Positions 1 through 8,069 of a stretch of 51,814 nucleotides of DNA are shown piece after piece. Source of the DNA: Candidatus Omnitrophota bacterium (GTDB lineage Bacteria > Omnitrophota > Gorgyraeia > Zapsychrales > Fredricksoniimonadaceae); assembly GCA_015232565.1 (NCBI GenBank), contig JADFZK010000019.1:1-51814 (forward strand), in the 5' to 3' direction. Every line of letters begins with the position of its first letter. Position 1 is the stretch's first letter. The notes below the pieces were generated by a model. That model was not told where the DNA came from and ran no database searches. It saw nothing but the letters and a program-made list of their open reading frames with translations. The translations under genes and the position numbers were made by a program.

Positions 1-37
1 GCTAATATAACGGGATTTCGAAATTAGTCGAGATGGG

Positions 38-2986
38 TTGGCGGGACAGATACTGGAAGATATCATTCGTTATGCACCCAAGACGGCCCTGGTCAATAAA
101 GACATCATTCCATTCCTGGGCAAAGCAACCTACTCTTCCCTGGTCCAGGCTATTACCAGGTCCGGGAATATCGCGGAACATTTTGACTCCCTGTCTTCGC
201 TCTTCCGTTTTCGAATGGAGTTTTTTCCTAAAGAAAAATATTCTGCCTTTAGAGCGGCCCTGGCCAATGAAAAGATCGCCATCGACGTGCGCATGCAGAT
301 CGCGGATACCTACACCGAATTATTAGAGCTGAGCGCTCAACAGACAATATCAACCAAGCACTCCCTGACAATTCCAAGGCTCGACGGCCTCATGGCCGAG
401 CACGAAAAGGCCAATACTGCCATTGAAAACGTGCTTGCACACCCAACGACAGGGGAAATCCTGACAACTGACGATATCCCGCGTTTACGATCAATCCTTT
501 TTGCTTTCCGAAAGGCCTTCCTGGAATCCGCCCTGGACAATGCACTCCCGGAGCACATGATCCCCCTTCTGCAGAATACATCTTCAAAAAGGTTCCATGA
601 AAGCATCCAGGAAATCCTAAGGTTGGCCAGCGCAATCCGTTTAATTCTTCAAAGAATCCATAACCATGAAAAAAACACCTCTTTTCGTACCATCACAGCC
701 AGCATTCTTAATAAACAACAACACACACGCTTTGAAGATTTCTTGTCTTATTTCAAGCTCCGGGTAAAACTCATCGAATCATTGTCCTGGGCGAGCATCT
801 CGATTGACGACTCGTCCGCACCTTTCTTCATTGAGCTTTTTGTCTCCGGCAACCCTCTTTATACGCATCAGATAAAAGCGTTCCTGGTCCTGGATTCCGC
901 CCTTAACAGAAACAAAACCTTTATGAATGCTGTGGTCAAATTCCTGTCCAACAAAGATATCAAGCTTAACTTGCGTATGAGTATAATCCCGGGGTGCACT
1001 GAACTTCTTAAAATCGAACAAAATATACGCTCCAAAACAACAACACCCCGTTATGACCCCCCGCTGAAACGCCGCATGGAATGGACCCTCCGGGCCTTCA
1101 CCCGTTATCTTGCATACGTCAAAAACCCGCAACTGGTCAAAAAGATCCCGGCACGCATGACCAGTCGCATGACTGAATTAAGACAATATGTGCTGGAAGA
1201 CCTTCTGGAGAAAAAGCTTCCGGCCAAACTGACCCCCCTCTTAAATGACGATCGTTTCATTAACACGATCAACACCATGGTCTCGGTTCTTAACAACATG
1301 GTCCGCAACGGACAGAATGAACAGACCATCACTGCCTTAACCCGCTTTGCCATCAACCGCTTTATCGCTGTCTACACTCCCCCCACCGCAAAAGCCCTGC
1401 AGAAAGCTAATGGGAATACCCGCCGCACCCTTGAGGCGGCCGCTCTAAAGAATGCCGAAAAGAAAGTCACTGACACCCTGATGAACATTGATGATGATTT
1501 CTGGACCAAAGAAGGACTCGAAAATCCGGGCAAGCGCTACACATCGAACAGCACCATTAGCCAGCACCTTAAAGATGCGCAGTACGATCCTATGTTCCTA
1601 TCCACAGGCTTTACCCTGCCCTGGACGCTAAACGCCGGAACCAGTAACCTGGAACGTAAAGAACAAATCCGTAAGACAGTCATCGCCATGCTCGAGACAG
1701 TCCTGGAGCTCGGAGTAACCTCGCTGAACGGAGAAAGACTTTCCCTAACCAGCGCTCCTGATCAAATAACTACCACCGCAAAAGCCGAAGATCTCCTCAA
1801 GGCGGTCAAAGCCTCGGGCATTTCCATACCCAGAGCCCAAGAACAGTTCCTCCAAAACATGCTAACCGATATCCGGCGCATCGAGGCCGAAATGAAGAAT
1901 ACTGACGAAACATCGCCGGCTACGGTCGAGGTTGCCAAAAACGTATTCCGGGAGTCCACCATCGGCGGGTACGGCGGGCAAGGCTGTTTTGCGATCGGCG
2001 GTGTTGCCCAAATCCGGCCGGCCATCACAGGCTTTTCCCCTAATATAACCTTTATCCGTGTCCATAACCAAAGTGATGAGCTCATCGCCACAGCGGATGT
2101 TGTTCTGGGGAAAGAAGGGGCCTTCATTGAAGCCATCTATAGCGGGTCTTCCTACAACGTCACCCCGGCCTTTGCGGCCGCGATCGCCAAAATGGCTGAA
2201 TTCGTCCCCCAGGTCGTACTGGGCCCTAAATCAGCCGCCTATGATTTCTTTGCGCAATACATCCCTCCATCCCAAACTTCCGTCACCATCACCCGGGAGA
2301 GCGGAATGTTCCCTGATGCCTATTTTGACACCACCCCCCGGAACAATTTGAACGAGCAGGTATTTACAATCCGCGATCCGATCATAATCACCAAAGCATT
2401 ACTGCAGAAAAACAAGGCCTTAACTAACCTGCTCGCCAGCGAAACAAAACAGGAAAAACCCAAACTGGACCCCAAAGTAACCGGCCCCATCTTCAGAACC
2501 ATTACAGACACTGTCACTGAATACTACAAAGACGACCCGAAAATGGATCCCAAGCAACTTGGCCGGATCAAAAACGCCTACTACAAAAGCCTGGAATATT
2601 TAAACAAACTGCTTACATCCGTACGGGCCCAAGGAACCAATACCTTGCCGAGCAAGACCTATATCGATTACAAAGAGAACCTCGCACTCAGTGGTTTTCC
2701 ATTCGTCCCGGAACTCGCCGATAATATCATGGATGCCGCATTTGATTTCTTTGAAAACCACTACAATGTTGAAATTGTCACCATCGACGCTGCTGCCGCC
2801 CAGGGTAGAACGCAGAATCCTGGCGGTATCAATATGAACCCGGACCTGCTGGACATTACCGACTCAGGTACGACGCAACCCATCATGCCCGCCGACCACG
2901 CCGCCCTGCCCGAACAACTTTCCGGGCTTATCCCCATAGTGACCTCGATCATCCAGCTTTCCACAGCGGCACAATTTATTGAATAA
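38..2986 (+). CDS. Large modular protein of unknown function, probably an N-terminally truncated remnant
   Basis: The 982-residue frame begins at a TTG codon without a clear ribosome binding site. An in-frame stop lies at 8-10, no ATG intervenes, and no signal peptide is visible. Residues 1-450 look helical and contain degenerate repeats whose units begin near residues 5, 160 and 384; the pattern is ILED/FLES/VLED, then about eight residues, then a PxLxPLL-like stretch. The first unit starts right at the N-terminus, which suggests lost upstream sequence. Residues about 640-790 are richer in beta strand and begin with a glycine-rich GGYGGQG motif. The last ~55 residues begin with GGIN and resemble the C-terminal GGI/GGV-D module of the two secreted proteins at 4331-6571 and 49175-51694. 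This is the only large plus-strand gene here. I do not recognise an enzyme. The coding frame is well supported; the start is not. Confidence 0.6.
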   Translation: MAGQILEDIIRYAPKTALVNKDIIPFLGKATYSSLVQAITRSGNIAEHFDSLSSLFRFRMEFFPKEKYSAFRAALANEKIAIDVRMQIADTYTELLELSAQQTISTKHSLTIPRLDGLMAEHEKANTAIENVLAHPTTGEILTTDDIPRLRSILFAFRKAFLESALDNALPEHMIPLLQNTSSKRFHESIQEILRLASAIRLILQRIHNHEKNTSFRTITASILNKQQHTRFEDFLSYFKLRVKLIESLSWASISIDDSSAPFFIELFVSGNPLYTHQIKAFLVLDSALNRNKTFMNAVVKFLSNKDIKLNLRMSIIPGCTELLKIEQNIRSKTTTPRYDPPLKRRMEWTLRAFTRYLAYVKNPQLVKKIPARMTSRMTELRQYVLEDLLEKKLPAKLTPLLNDDRFINTINTMVSVLNNMVRNGQNEQTITALTRFAINRFIAVYTPPTAKALQKANGNTRRTLEAAALKNAEKKVTDTLMNIDDDFWTKEGLENPGKRYTSNSTISQHLKDAQYDPMFLSTGFTLPWTLNAGTSNLERKEQIRKTVIAMLETVLELGVTSLNGERLSLTSAPDQITTTAKAEDLLKAVKASGISIPRAQEQFLQNMLTDIRRIEAEMKNTDETSPATVEVAKNVFRESTIGGYGGQGCFAIGGVAQIRPAITGFSPNITFIRVHNQSDELIATADVVLGKEGAFIEAIYSGSSYNVTPAFAAAIAKMAEFVPQVVLGPKSAAYDFFAQYIPPSQTSVTITRESGMFPDAYFDTTPRNNLNEQVFTIRDPIIITKALLQKNKALTNLLASETKQEKPKLDPKVTGPIFRTITDTVTEYYKDDPKMDPKQLGRIKNAYYKSLEYLNKLLTSVRAQGTNTLPSKTYIDYKENLALSGFPFVPELADNIMDAAFDFFENHYNVEIVTIDAAAAQGRTQNPGGINMNPDLLDITDSGTTQPIMPADHAALPEQLSGLIPIVTSIIQLSTAAQFIE

Positions 2987-2991
2987 CCATT

Positions 2992-3102
2992 TCAAACCAT
3001 CCGAAATGCCGAATGTTTTACAATAAGATCCAAAGCCTTCTTAAGCAGGCTTTTGCCAAGCTCCATGCGATGCCACGGCGAAGCGCCGGAGAAATGCGCG
3101 CC
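2992..3102 (-). pseudogene. Fragment of a uracil-DNA glycosylase gene (C-terminal ~36 residues)
   Basis: Read on the minus strand, this stretch encodes HFSGASPWHRMELGKSLLKK and onward, ending HSAFRMV and a TGA stop. It closely matches the C-terminus of the intact glycosylase at 3558-4211, whose version reads HPSGASPWHRMEPGKSLLKK. At DNA level 3002-3090 and 3607-3695 align without gaps over 89 bp with about seven differences. The reading frame and own stop codon are kept, so it is the tail of a diverged paralogue or an old duplication rather than a fresh copy. No upstream portion of the gene is visible. Confidence 0.75.
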
Positions 3103-3167
3103 ACAACCCTTTGGTTTGACACCCAGCTAAAAGAATGTTACATTCTAATAAATCAACTGGAGACCTT

Positions 3168-3380
3168 ATGACCGTCAAAACCATCGAGAAAAGTATACAA
3201 AACCTTAAACCTGCCGAACAATTACGCATCGCCGATGCGATCTTCCAAAATCTGCACGGATCGAACCCCGCAGTTGAACGGGCCTGGGGCATTGAATCAG
3301 ATCGACGTCTGGCCGCTTACAAAAAAGGCGGTATTAAAACCGTCAGTTACGACGACATCAAAAAACGACTCTTACAATGA
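3168..3380 (+). CDS. Addiction-module antitoxin, RelB/Unstab_antitox-like
   Basis: The 70-residue product matches the small antitoxin family often annotated as putative addiction module component (Pfam Unstab_antitox). It has an N-terminal LKPAEQLRIADAIFQNL helix, then a WGIESDRRLAAYKKGGIKTV segment and a C-terminal DDIKKRLL helix. Such proteins neutralise a ParE/RelE-type toxin and repress their own operon. I chose the ATG at 3168 because GGAG lies five bases before it; an ATG at 3135 has no such site. The stop overlaps the next start as ATGA, the usual antitoxin-toxin coupling. The partner toxin is broken, so this is now an orphan antitoxin. Confidence 0.82.
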   Translation: MTVKTIEKSIQNLKPAEQLRIADAIFQNLHGSNPAVERAWGIESDRRLAAYKKGGIKTVSYDDIKKRLLQ

Positions 3381-3561
3381 ACATAGTTTTCCTTCAAACA
3401 GCCGAACAAGAAATCTCAGATGCCCGTTCATCACAAAAACTTCCAGAAAATGTCTTCTGCGAAGATTTCCGTACATGGTAATCTATGGTATTGTTAACAA
3501 CACCATTGTTATCTCAGCCATTGCCCACCAACACCGGCATCCGCGCACTTACCTGAATTAA
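3377..3561 (+). pseudogene. Broken ParE/RelE-family toxin gene
   Basis: The start at 3377 overlaps the antitoxin stop. The first frame encodes MNIVFLQTAEQEISDAR, a typical RelE/ParE N-terminus, and then stops at TAA about 34 codons in. A second frame downstream, ending at 3561, encodes RRFPYMVIYGIVNNTIVISA followed by IAHQHRHPRTY, a typical C-terminus with the family's FPY-hydrophobic strand and AHxxRxP motif. Both ends are present, but the middle (about 30-40 residues) is missing and the frame has shifted. An active toxin is not expected. This is consistent with decay that spared the antitoxin. Confidence 0.8.
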
Positions 3562-4211
3562 CCCCTGTCGCCGCCACCGCAGGCAACGAACGAACTCAAC
3601 ATCACACGAAATTGCGGATGTTTTACAATAAGATCCAACGCCTTCTTAAGCAGGCTTTTGCCGGGCTCCATACGATGCCACGGCGAAGCGCCGGAAGGGT
3701 GCGGGAGGGGAATAATATCAAAGGAATTTCCGGCTCTGGCAACCGGGAATTGACGGCCGATAATATCATCCAGCTTGCCCGATGGAATAAACTGGTTAAT
3801 AGCCAGCTTGCCCACCGGTATCACCAGTGCAGGCCGCAAGATCAATAGCTCGCGGTCCAGCCAGCGGGCACAATTCAGGATTTCTTCCGACGCCGGCACC
3901 CGGTCGCCGCCAGTGGCCTTCTTGCCCGGGAAACACCGGCATACCGCGGCCATATAAACGCTAGACCGAAACTGCGCTTCACTTACCCCGGCCGCTTCCT
4001 TAAACCAGCGGAACAGGGTCTTCCCCGCCGTCCAGGCAAACGGCCGGCCCAGCACCGGCTCCTTGTCACCCGGCGCCTGGCCTACCAGCAAAACCCGGCT
4101 CACCACCGGCCCGCCGGAAACCACCGCAGGATGCATGTGCGGACAACTCCGGCATTCCAGTAAACTGGCCACATGCTCAACAAGTTGTTGTTTTACTGAC
4201 TTATTAACCAA
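3558..4211 (-). CDS. Uracil-DNA glycosylase superfamily protein, iron-sulfur family 4-like
   Basis: The 217-residue protein resembles the monomeric glycosylases that remove uracil from DNA to start base excision repair. Residues 44-58 (GQAPGDKEPVLGRPF) correspond to the GEAPG active-site motif 1. The C-terminal LPHPSGASPW corresponds to the HPS/A motif 2. Cysteines at 20, 23, 91 or 93, and 114 are spaced as expected for a 4Fe-4S cluster. The start is TTG; a GGAGG six bases upstream supports it, and the next methionine would lose two cluster cysteines. The C-terminal 89 bp are duplicated at 3002-3090. Family 4, family 5 and close relatives cannot be separated by eye, and substrate range is unknown. 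Confidence 0.8.
   Translation of the reverse strand: MVNKSVKQQLVEHVASLLECRSCPHMHPAVVSGGPVVSRVLLVGQAPGDKEPVLGRPFAWTAGKTLFRWFKEAAGVSEAQFRSSVYMAAVCRCFPGKKATGGDRVPASEEILNCARWLDRELLILRPALVIPVGKLAINQFIPSGKLDDIIGRQFPVARAGNSFDIIPLPHPSGASPWHRMEPGKSLLKKALDLIVKHPQFRVMLSSFVACGGGDRG
3607..3695. repeat. 89-bp direct repeat, copy 2 (copy 1 at 3002-3090)
   Basis: This segment is the 3' part of the intact uracil-DNA glycosylase gene. It repeats in the same orientation at 3002-3090 with about seven mismatches and no gaps. The two copies are 605 bp apart and bracket the antitoxin and broken toxin. The layout suggests that the island arrived with, or between, a duplicated glycosylase gene end. Confidence 0.8.
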
Positions 4212-4268
4212 ACGCTTCCTCCCCTAATGTTGGCGGTGTGCAGAATATGAACAAATCCAGCCAAGATG

Positions 4269-4302
4269 GTCCCGGTGAGCCGCGCGGGAATCTGACCGGG
4301 AC
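4269..4302 (-). terminator. Inverted repeat downstream of the methyltransferase-like gene
   Basis: GTCCCGGT (4269-4276) and ACCGGGAC (4295-4302) form a perfect 8-bp stem around an 18-base loop. It lies 28 bp after the stop of the 746-residue gene and before the glycosylase start. No T-run follows it, so intrinsic termination is uncertain. It could equally stabilise the mRNA end or act as an operator. Confidence 0.35.
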
Positions 4303-4330
4303 GTTTCAAGACATTTGAATACCTCTGAAT

Positions 4331-6571
4331 CTAACCACCTACGGGCGGTGAAGAAATCCCATAAACGCCCAAGAACCGCGGTAAGTTATCAAAGCGTTCC
4401 ATGCCAATGATCTCCGACTCCAAGCCATCAGCATTTTGCATGCGGTCCAGCATGACAGGGTCTACATTGAATTGAATTTCACCCCCGCTGCTTTTATTCT
4501 CAACCTTCATCCGCTCAGCGGCCAGGTCAATACCACCCCTATCCGATCTATCCGTCTGCGCGCCATCACCAGACCCCTCGGTACTTAGATGATCATTTGC
4601 CTGGTAGGCAGGCACTTCTTCTGTGTCTACGCTATTAGCACTAGGGCCTATCCCAGATCCATCCCCCAAAAACAAAAGCGTTCCCCGGTCTGTCAAAACA
4701 CGACCATGCCCTTCCATCTTGTAGTAATCCCAATGGCCGGAGTCAAAAGGGATGTGCGCACAGAAAACCCCTTCAGGCGCAAAATACTTCAAGATATTGT
4801 GAACGTAATCAGCTCGATCTGAGAAGTTAAGATTTATAAGATAATGCGTAACACTAGCGAAGCCCCATCCAGCAATAACTTTGCCACGTACCCCCATCTT
4901 GTCTAGCTGACCAAACAAATCCTGAGCTCTTCCAAAAATAAAAGACACCTCCGGAAAATTTATTATTCTGGAATCCAGGACATTTCCAAATGCCAGAATA
5001 TGGACGTTCTTGATCCCTTCACCCCTCAATCGATGGATCAGATCGTTTAACGCCGAATCTAATCGCCCCGCCCCCCAATCAAGCACATAGTGTACCTTAT
5101 CAGGCTCAGCTCGAGCCATCCGAATAATATGGGCAAAAAGACTTCTTCCCTTCTGTCCCGCCATCGCAGCAACGGAACTCTGAAAGAACTGATCAATTGT
5201 GTCGTAGGAAGTTGCTTGAATTGACCAAGGAAAATTATCGTAAGTTTCGATCACATTACCGTCAGTAACCTTTATAAACGGACTGTTCTGCATTGCTTGT
5301 AATACCGATTCTCTCGAAATATGAGGCGATGCAATATAAACATTTAAAGGTAATTGTTCCACTCTAGGCCTAGAGTCTCCCATTGTGACAGCCTCTGACT
5401 TATCGTCTACTGTTCTCCCTACTTGTATAACTTTCTTCAGCGGCCGGGTTATCATTGTAATGATCATAGCCCGAATAAAACGAATCCTCGTCAATGTTTC
5501 TAAGCCCACAGGCTTTTTTTCAAACACATTGTTCATCGCCCAGTCTATCCCGCCGGAGAAATACTTTCTCGGGATGGTCTCCTGTGTGGTTGGGTCATAT
5601 TCTTCCTTTATGAGGTTATATGCACCCTTCTTAAACGTCTCAACGTACTGTTGATAAATAATTTCATTCTCGTTCTTGTCGGCAATATCAATGCCGGCGG
5701 TCTTCTGCTGGTCAACATACGCCCGCCCAAGGATGCTTTCCTTAACCTTGCGCTTGTACCACGTTGCCAAGATCAACGAATTATATACTTGGCGGAGCGG
5801 TGCGAAGTTCTTGCCTTCGTTGACTTCTTTCTCAAGAATGGGAATCACGACCTCACGGACAATGTCCGACCCAAGCTTATTGGTAGTTGGCATGGCCTGC
5901 TCTTTGACCGCTATGTTCTTGTCAAGGGCCAGGTAATCCTCTTCCAGCATAACCTTCAGCTTGCTTTCCACTACAACTGCGGCGTCTTTATTTTCGTAGA
6001 CCGTCGCCTTTTCGGGAATAATCCAGACCTTGTTAAACGTATCAACGGGGATGTCAGTCGTACCGTATCTTTTAAGCATTTCAGCATAGACCTTGCCCCA
6101 AAACTCCTTGCCAATTTTGCCTTCAGGATAAAAAACAGACGCCGTTATCTGCTTGAGGATGTAATCCTGTGCAAGGAGGTCACGCCCCATTTCGGTCTGA
6201 CCAAAGGCGTCTGGCACAATACGGTCTTTCTCATAAGGCGAAAGATTAACCCAAAGGTCTTTCTCAGGAACGGTCAACGAGGCGAGGAAATATTTTATAA
6301 GACGGTTGGCATCGGTCTTTAGCTGCTGGACTGATTCCGGGTCATCACCTGTATCAAGAATAAAATCAAAGCGGAAAGGGTCATTACGATAAATCTTGAT
6401 GCCCTTAAGTAGTGGCGGAACAAAGGGCTCGCTTAAGGAAACCATGGTCCCGGGTGCAGACATTAGAACAACGCTCTGAGCATACGAAGTCCCCACAGAT
6501 CCTATGACAAATACAGCCGCCACAAGCCCGGAAATGACTTTTTTGCAATATCTCCCAAAAAATCTGTTCAT
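4331..6571 (-). CDS. Secreted modular protein with methyltransferase-like core
   Basis: The 746-residue product starts at the ATG at 6571 (MNRFFGRYCKK); a TTG nine bases upstream is an alternative. A signal peptide ends near the TSYAQS motif at about residue 32. Residues ~33-345 form a module shared with 49175-51694: LLKGIK.YRNDPFRFDFILD, then VPEKDLWVNLSPYEKDRIVP, ending QETIPRKYFSGGI. A different core follows. Near residue 495 VLDWGAGRLDSAL resembles motif I of class I SAM-dependent methyltransferases, followed by an alternating strand-helix region to about residue 640. The last ~65 residues begin GGIDL and match the C-terminal module of the other two family members. Export would be odd for a SAM enzyme, so the fold may be reused for another role. 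Function is unknown. It is on the minus strand, between the glycosylase and the IS110 element. Confidence 0.8.
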   Translation of the reverse strand: MNRFFGRYCKKVISGLVAAVFVIGSVGTSYAQSVVLMSAPGTMVSLSEPFVPPLLKGIKIYRNDPFRFDFILDTGDDPESVQQLKTDANRLIKYFLASLTVPEKDLWVNLSPYEKDRIVPDAFGQTEMGRDLLAQDYILKQITASVFYPEGKIGKEFWGKVYAEMLKRYGTTDIPVDTFNKVWIIPEKATVYENKDAAVVVESKLKVMLEEDYLALDKNIAVKEQAMPTTNKLGSDIVREVVIPILEKEVNEGKNFAPLRQVYNSLILATWYKRKVKESILGRAYVDQQKTAGIDIADKNENEIIYQQYVETFKKGAYNLIKEEYDPTTQETIPRKYFSGGIDWAMNNVFEKKPVGLETLTRIRFIRAMIITMITRPLKKVIQVGRTVDDKSEAVTMGDSRPRVEQLPLNVYIASPHISRESVLQAMQNSPFIKVTDGNVIETYDNFPWSIQATSYDTIDQFFQSSVAAMAGQKGRSLFAHIIRMARAEPDKVHYVLDWGAGRLDSALNDLIHRLRGEGIKNVHILAFGNVLDSRIINFPEVSFIFGRAQDLFGQLDKMGVRGKVIAGWGFASVTHYLINLNFSDRADYVHNILKYFAPEGVFCAHIPFDSGHWDYYKMEGHGRVLTDRGTLLFLGDGSGIGPSANSVDTEEVPAYQANDHLSTEGSGDGAQTDRSDRGGIDLAAERMKVENKSSGGEIQFNVDPVMLDRMQNADGLESEIIGMERFDNLPRFLGVYGISSPPVGG

Positions 6572-6653
6572 AGCCAGCAAGGCCCCTGGTATGGAAAACC
6601 GCCGTCAACCCTTTTCGCGTTCGTGTTAATTGCTCGTCATTTCATAACGCAAC

Positions 6654-6844
6654 AAAAAAAGAGGAACGATTGGCGGCTTCGACGATGAATCAACCTGGTA
6701 TGCGTAGGTTCAGCTCATTTTCATGAACTTACTACAGTGGATCAACTCCGTCTGGGCCTGCCTTGCACTACGTGTCGTGCATTCAGAATTTCTTCCTAGC
6801 ACATAGGGGAGCCAAGGATTGCCCTCTCGTGCCAATCGTCCCTC
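6654..6844 (-). ncRNA. Candidate structured RNA (~184 nt) ending in a T-run
   Basis: GCCAATCGTCCCTC at 6831-6844 and GAGGAACGATTGGC at 6661-6674 are inverted repeats that pair at 13 of 14 positions. On the minus strand the closing stem is followed directly by seven T residues (6654-6660), as in an intrinsic terminator. Inside I see at least four smaller hairpins: GCAC/GTGC enclosing GGG/CCC, TGCAC/GTGCA, TCAT-GAAA-ATGA, and AACCT/AGGTT. No long reading frame lies here. It sits downstream of an IS110-family transposase on the same strand, the place where IS1111-group elements encode their target-guiding (seek/bridge) RNA; that role is inference. It occupies most of the 316-bp gap between the two flanking genes. 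Confidence 0.5.
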
Positions 6845-6858
6845 TTAGAATGCTCCTG

Positions 6859-6874
6859 ATGGTTTTTTAAAAAA
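6859..6874 (-). terminator. Perfect A/T palindrome after the transposase gene
   Basis: GGTTTTTTAAAAAACC is a 16-base perfect palindrome starting 14 bp beyond the transposase stop. It could act as a weak terminator in either direction, or mark an element end. Without an internal loop, cruciform or hairpin formation would be strained. Confidence 0.3.
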
Positions 6875-6887
6875 CCGTTTATTCAAT

Positions 6888-7988
6888 TTACCGGCTAAAA
6901 CCCGTCTCATGCGTCATTAACGACCATACAAAACCGCTTAACTCTCGAGCCACAGCCACCGTTGCAATATTTTTCTCTTTTCGATTCGCTAACCGCCAAT
7001 ACTTCTTGCTCAATCTTTGCTGGGCCTTCCACGAATACTCTTTCACTTCGACCGCTATATCGTTCTGCCGGTCTTTTAAGGCTTTTGTCACTGCCGGCTT
7101 ATGCCGATAATGCCAGGCCGCCTCCACGAACACCCGTCTTAATCGTCGATTCCCGGTTCCCGTAATTGATCCAAGCCTTCGAGATCCGCCGGAACTGTAC
7201 TGGCTTGGCACCAACCCCAAAAACCCCATAAAATCTTTTGCCCCGGCGAACCGCTTAAAATCGATCACCTCCGTGATGATCGTCATCGCACTTAATGTGT
7301 CTATCCCGCGGAAACTCCTTAACTTCTTAACCGGCTCCGCATATTGATTGCTCACCGACAAGTGCTCAATCCCAACTTCGATCTCTCTTAATTCGATCTT
7401 CTTGAATTCCAACATCGCCAAGTATCGGTCGAACACAAACTGCTCATGCTTATTCTCGAACTTTAATCTCTTAAGAAAAAACTCATGCTCTTGCGTCCAA
7501 TTACTACCCTCGTAACGATATCCGCGTAACTGTAAAAACTTCAGAATATACTGCCTTGATTGATTTAGTTCTTTTAAAATCTGTTCCCGCAACCGCACCA
7601 GAGCCCGGTCCGCTTCTTCGGATGCGCTCGGAACATGAACCCGAACCAACTCTCCCGACCGATACAACCGGCCGATCTTCTTTGCGTCACGCTTGTCGGT
7701 CTTTATCCGGTCTCCGCTTCGTTTCGGGATCAAGCTCGGAGCAATCACATCGCATCCGGCTCCGATTTCTTTCAACCACCGATACACTACATACCCGCAA
7801 CCGCCCGCTTCATAACACGCCCGTACATCATATTCTTCCACCAGCTTCTTGTAAAACTTCTGCACGACACCGCGATCATTTACCAGACGCTTCTCGATGA
7901 ACGGCTCATTCTCATCTGCCCGATACACTGCCACCTCAATAAAATCTTGATGAACATCATTCCCTGCATATACTATTGCTTGTCTCAT
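6888..7988 (-). CDS. IS110-family DEDD transposase
   Basis: This 366-residue recombinase has the IS110 layout. The N-terminal DEDD RuvC-like domain shows D11 (GNDVHQDF), E60 (CYEAGGCG), and D98 and D101 (KTDKRDAKKIGRLY). A coiled linker lies around residues 130-210. The C-terminal transposase_20 domain contains RSFRGIDTLSAMTIITEV and a serine motif (YSSGGSRRLGSITGTGNRR), which supplies the catalytic serine of this family. Length and motifs are complete, so it is probably active. The ATG at 7988 follows GGAGG by five bases; that binding site is part of an inverted repeat that could hide it. Related enzymes act with a non-coding RNA that guides target choice. Confidence 0.95.
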   Translation of the reverse strand: MRQAIVYAGNDVHQDFIEVAVYRADENEPFIEKRLVNDRGVVQKFYKKLVEEYDVRACYEAGGCGYVVYRWLKEIGAGCDVIAPSLIPKRSGDRIKTDKRDAKKIGRLYRSGELVRVHVPSASEEADRALVRLREQILKELNQSRQYILKFLQLRGYRYEGSNWTQEHEFFLKRLKFENKHEQFVFDRYLAMLEFKKIELREIEVGIEHLSVSNQYAEPVKKLRSFRGIDTLSAMTIITEVIDFKRFAGAKDFMGFLGLVPSQYSSGGSRRLGSITGTGNRRLRRVFVEAAWHYRHKPAVTKALKDRQNDIAVEVKEYSWKAQQRLSKKYWRLANRKEKNIATVAVARELSGFVWSLMTHETGFSR

Positions 7989-7989
7989 T

Positions 7990-8069
7990 ACCGCCTCCTT
8001 TTAATGACTGTTTCAGTCATTTGTAGCTCTGACAACTCACGTTGTCAACCTACGCTCAAGGGAGGCGGT
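7990..8069 (-). promoter_or_regulatory. Folded transposase leader that can sequester its ribosome binding site
   Basis: On the minus strand ACCGCCTCC (complement of 8061-8069) pairs perfectly with GGAGGCGGT (complement of 7990-7998), which holds the transposase Shine-Dalgarno. Two perfect inner hairpins lie between them: GACAAC/GTTGTC (8031-8046) and AATGACTG/CAGTCATT (8003-8021). The result is a closed multibranch structure ending three bases from the start codon. It could repress translation of the transposase or be part of an element-encoded RNA. Confidence 0.55.

Noticed and set aside
33-326. 97-residue frame starting with ATG at 33
   Set aside because: It overlaps the 982-residue frame, has low-complexity Pro/Ser/Arg composition typical of a shifted frame, and ends early. 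Only its first few codons might be a remnant of a frameshifted N-terminus.
3041-3292. 83-residue minus-strand frame over the glycosylase fragment and antitoxin
   Set aside because: It is in a different frame from the glycosylase remnant and matches nothing recognisable.
5651-6322. 223-residue plus-strand frame opposite the shared secreted module
   Set aside because: It is antisense to a strongly conserved coding region and shows no recognisable protein features.
6654-6844. tmRNA or 6S RNA
   Set aside because: A GGCTTCGACG stretch on the plus strand recalls the tmRNA 5' end, but there is no T-arm or CCA end. The multibranch fold with several hairpins does not match the rod with a central bubble expected of 6S RNA.
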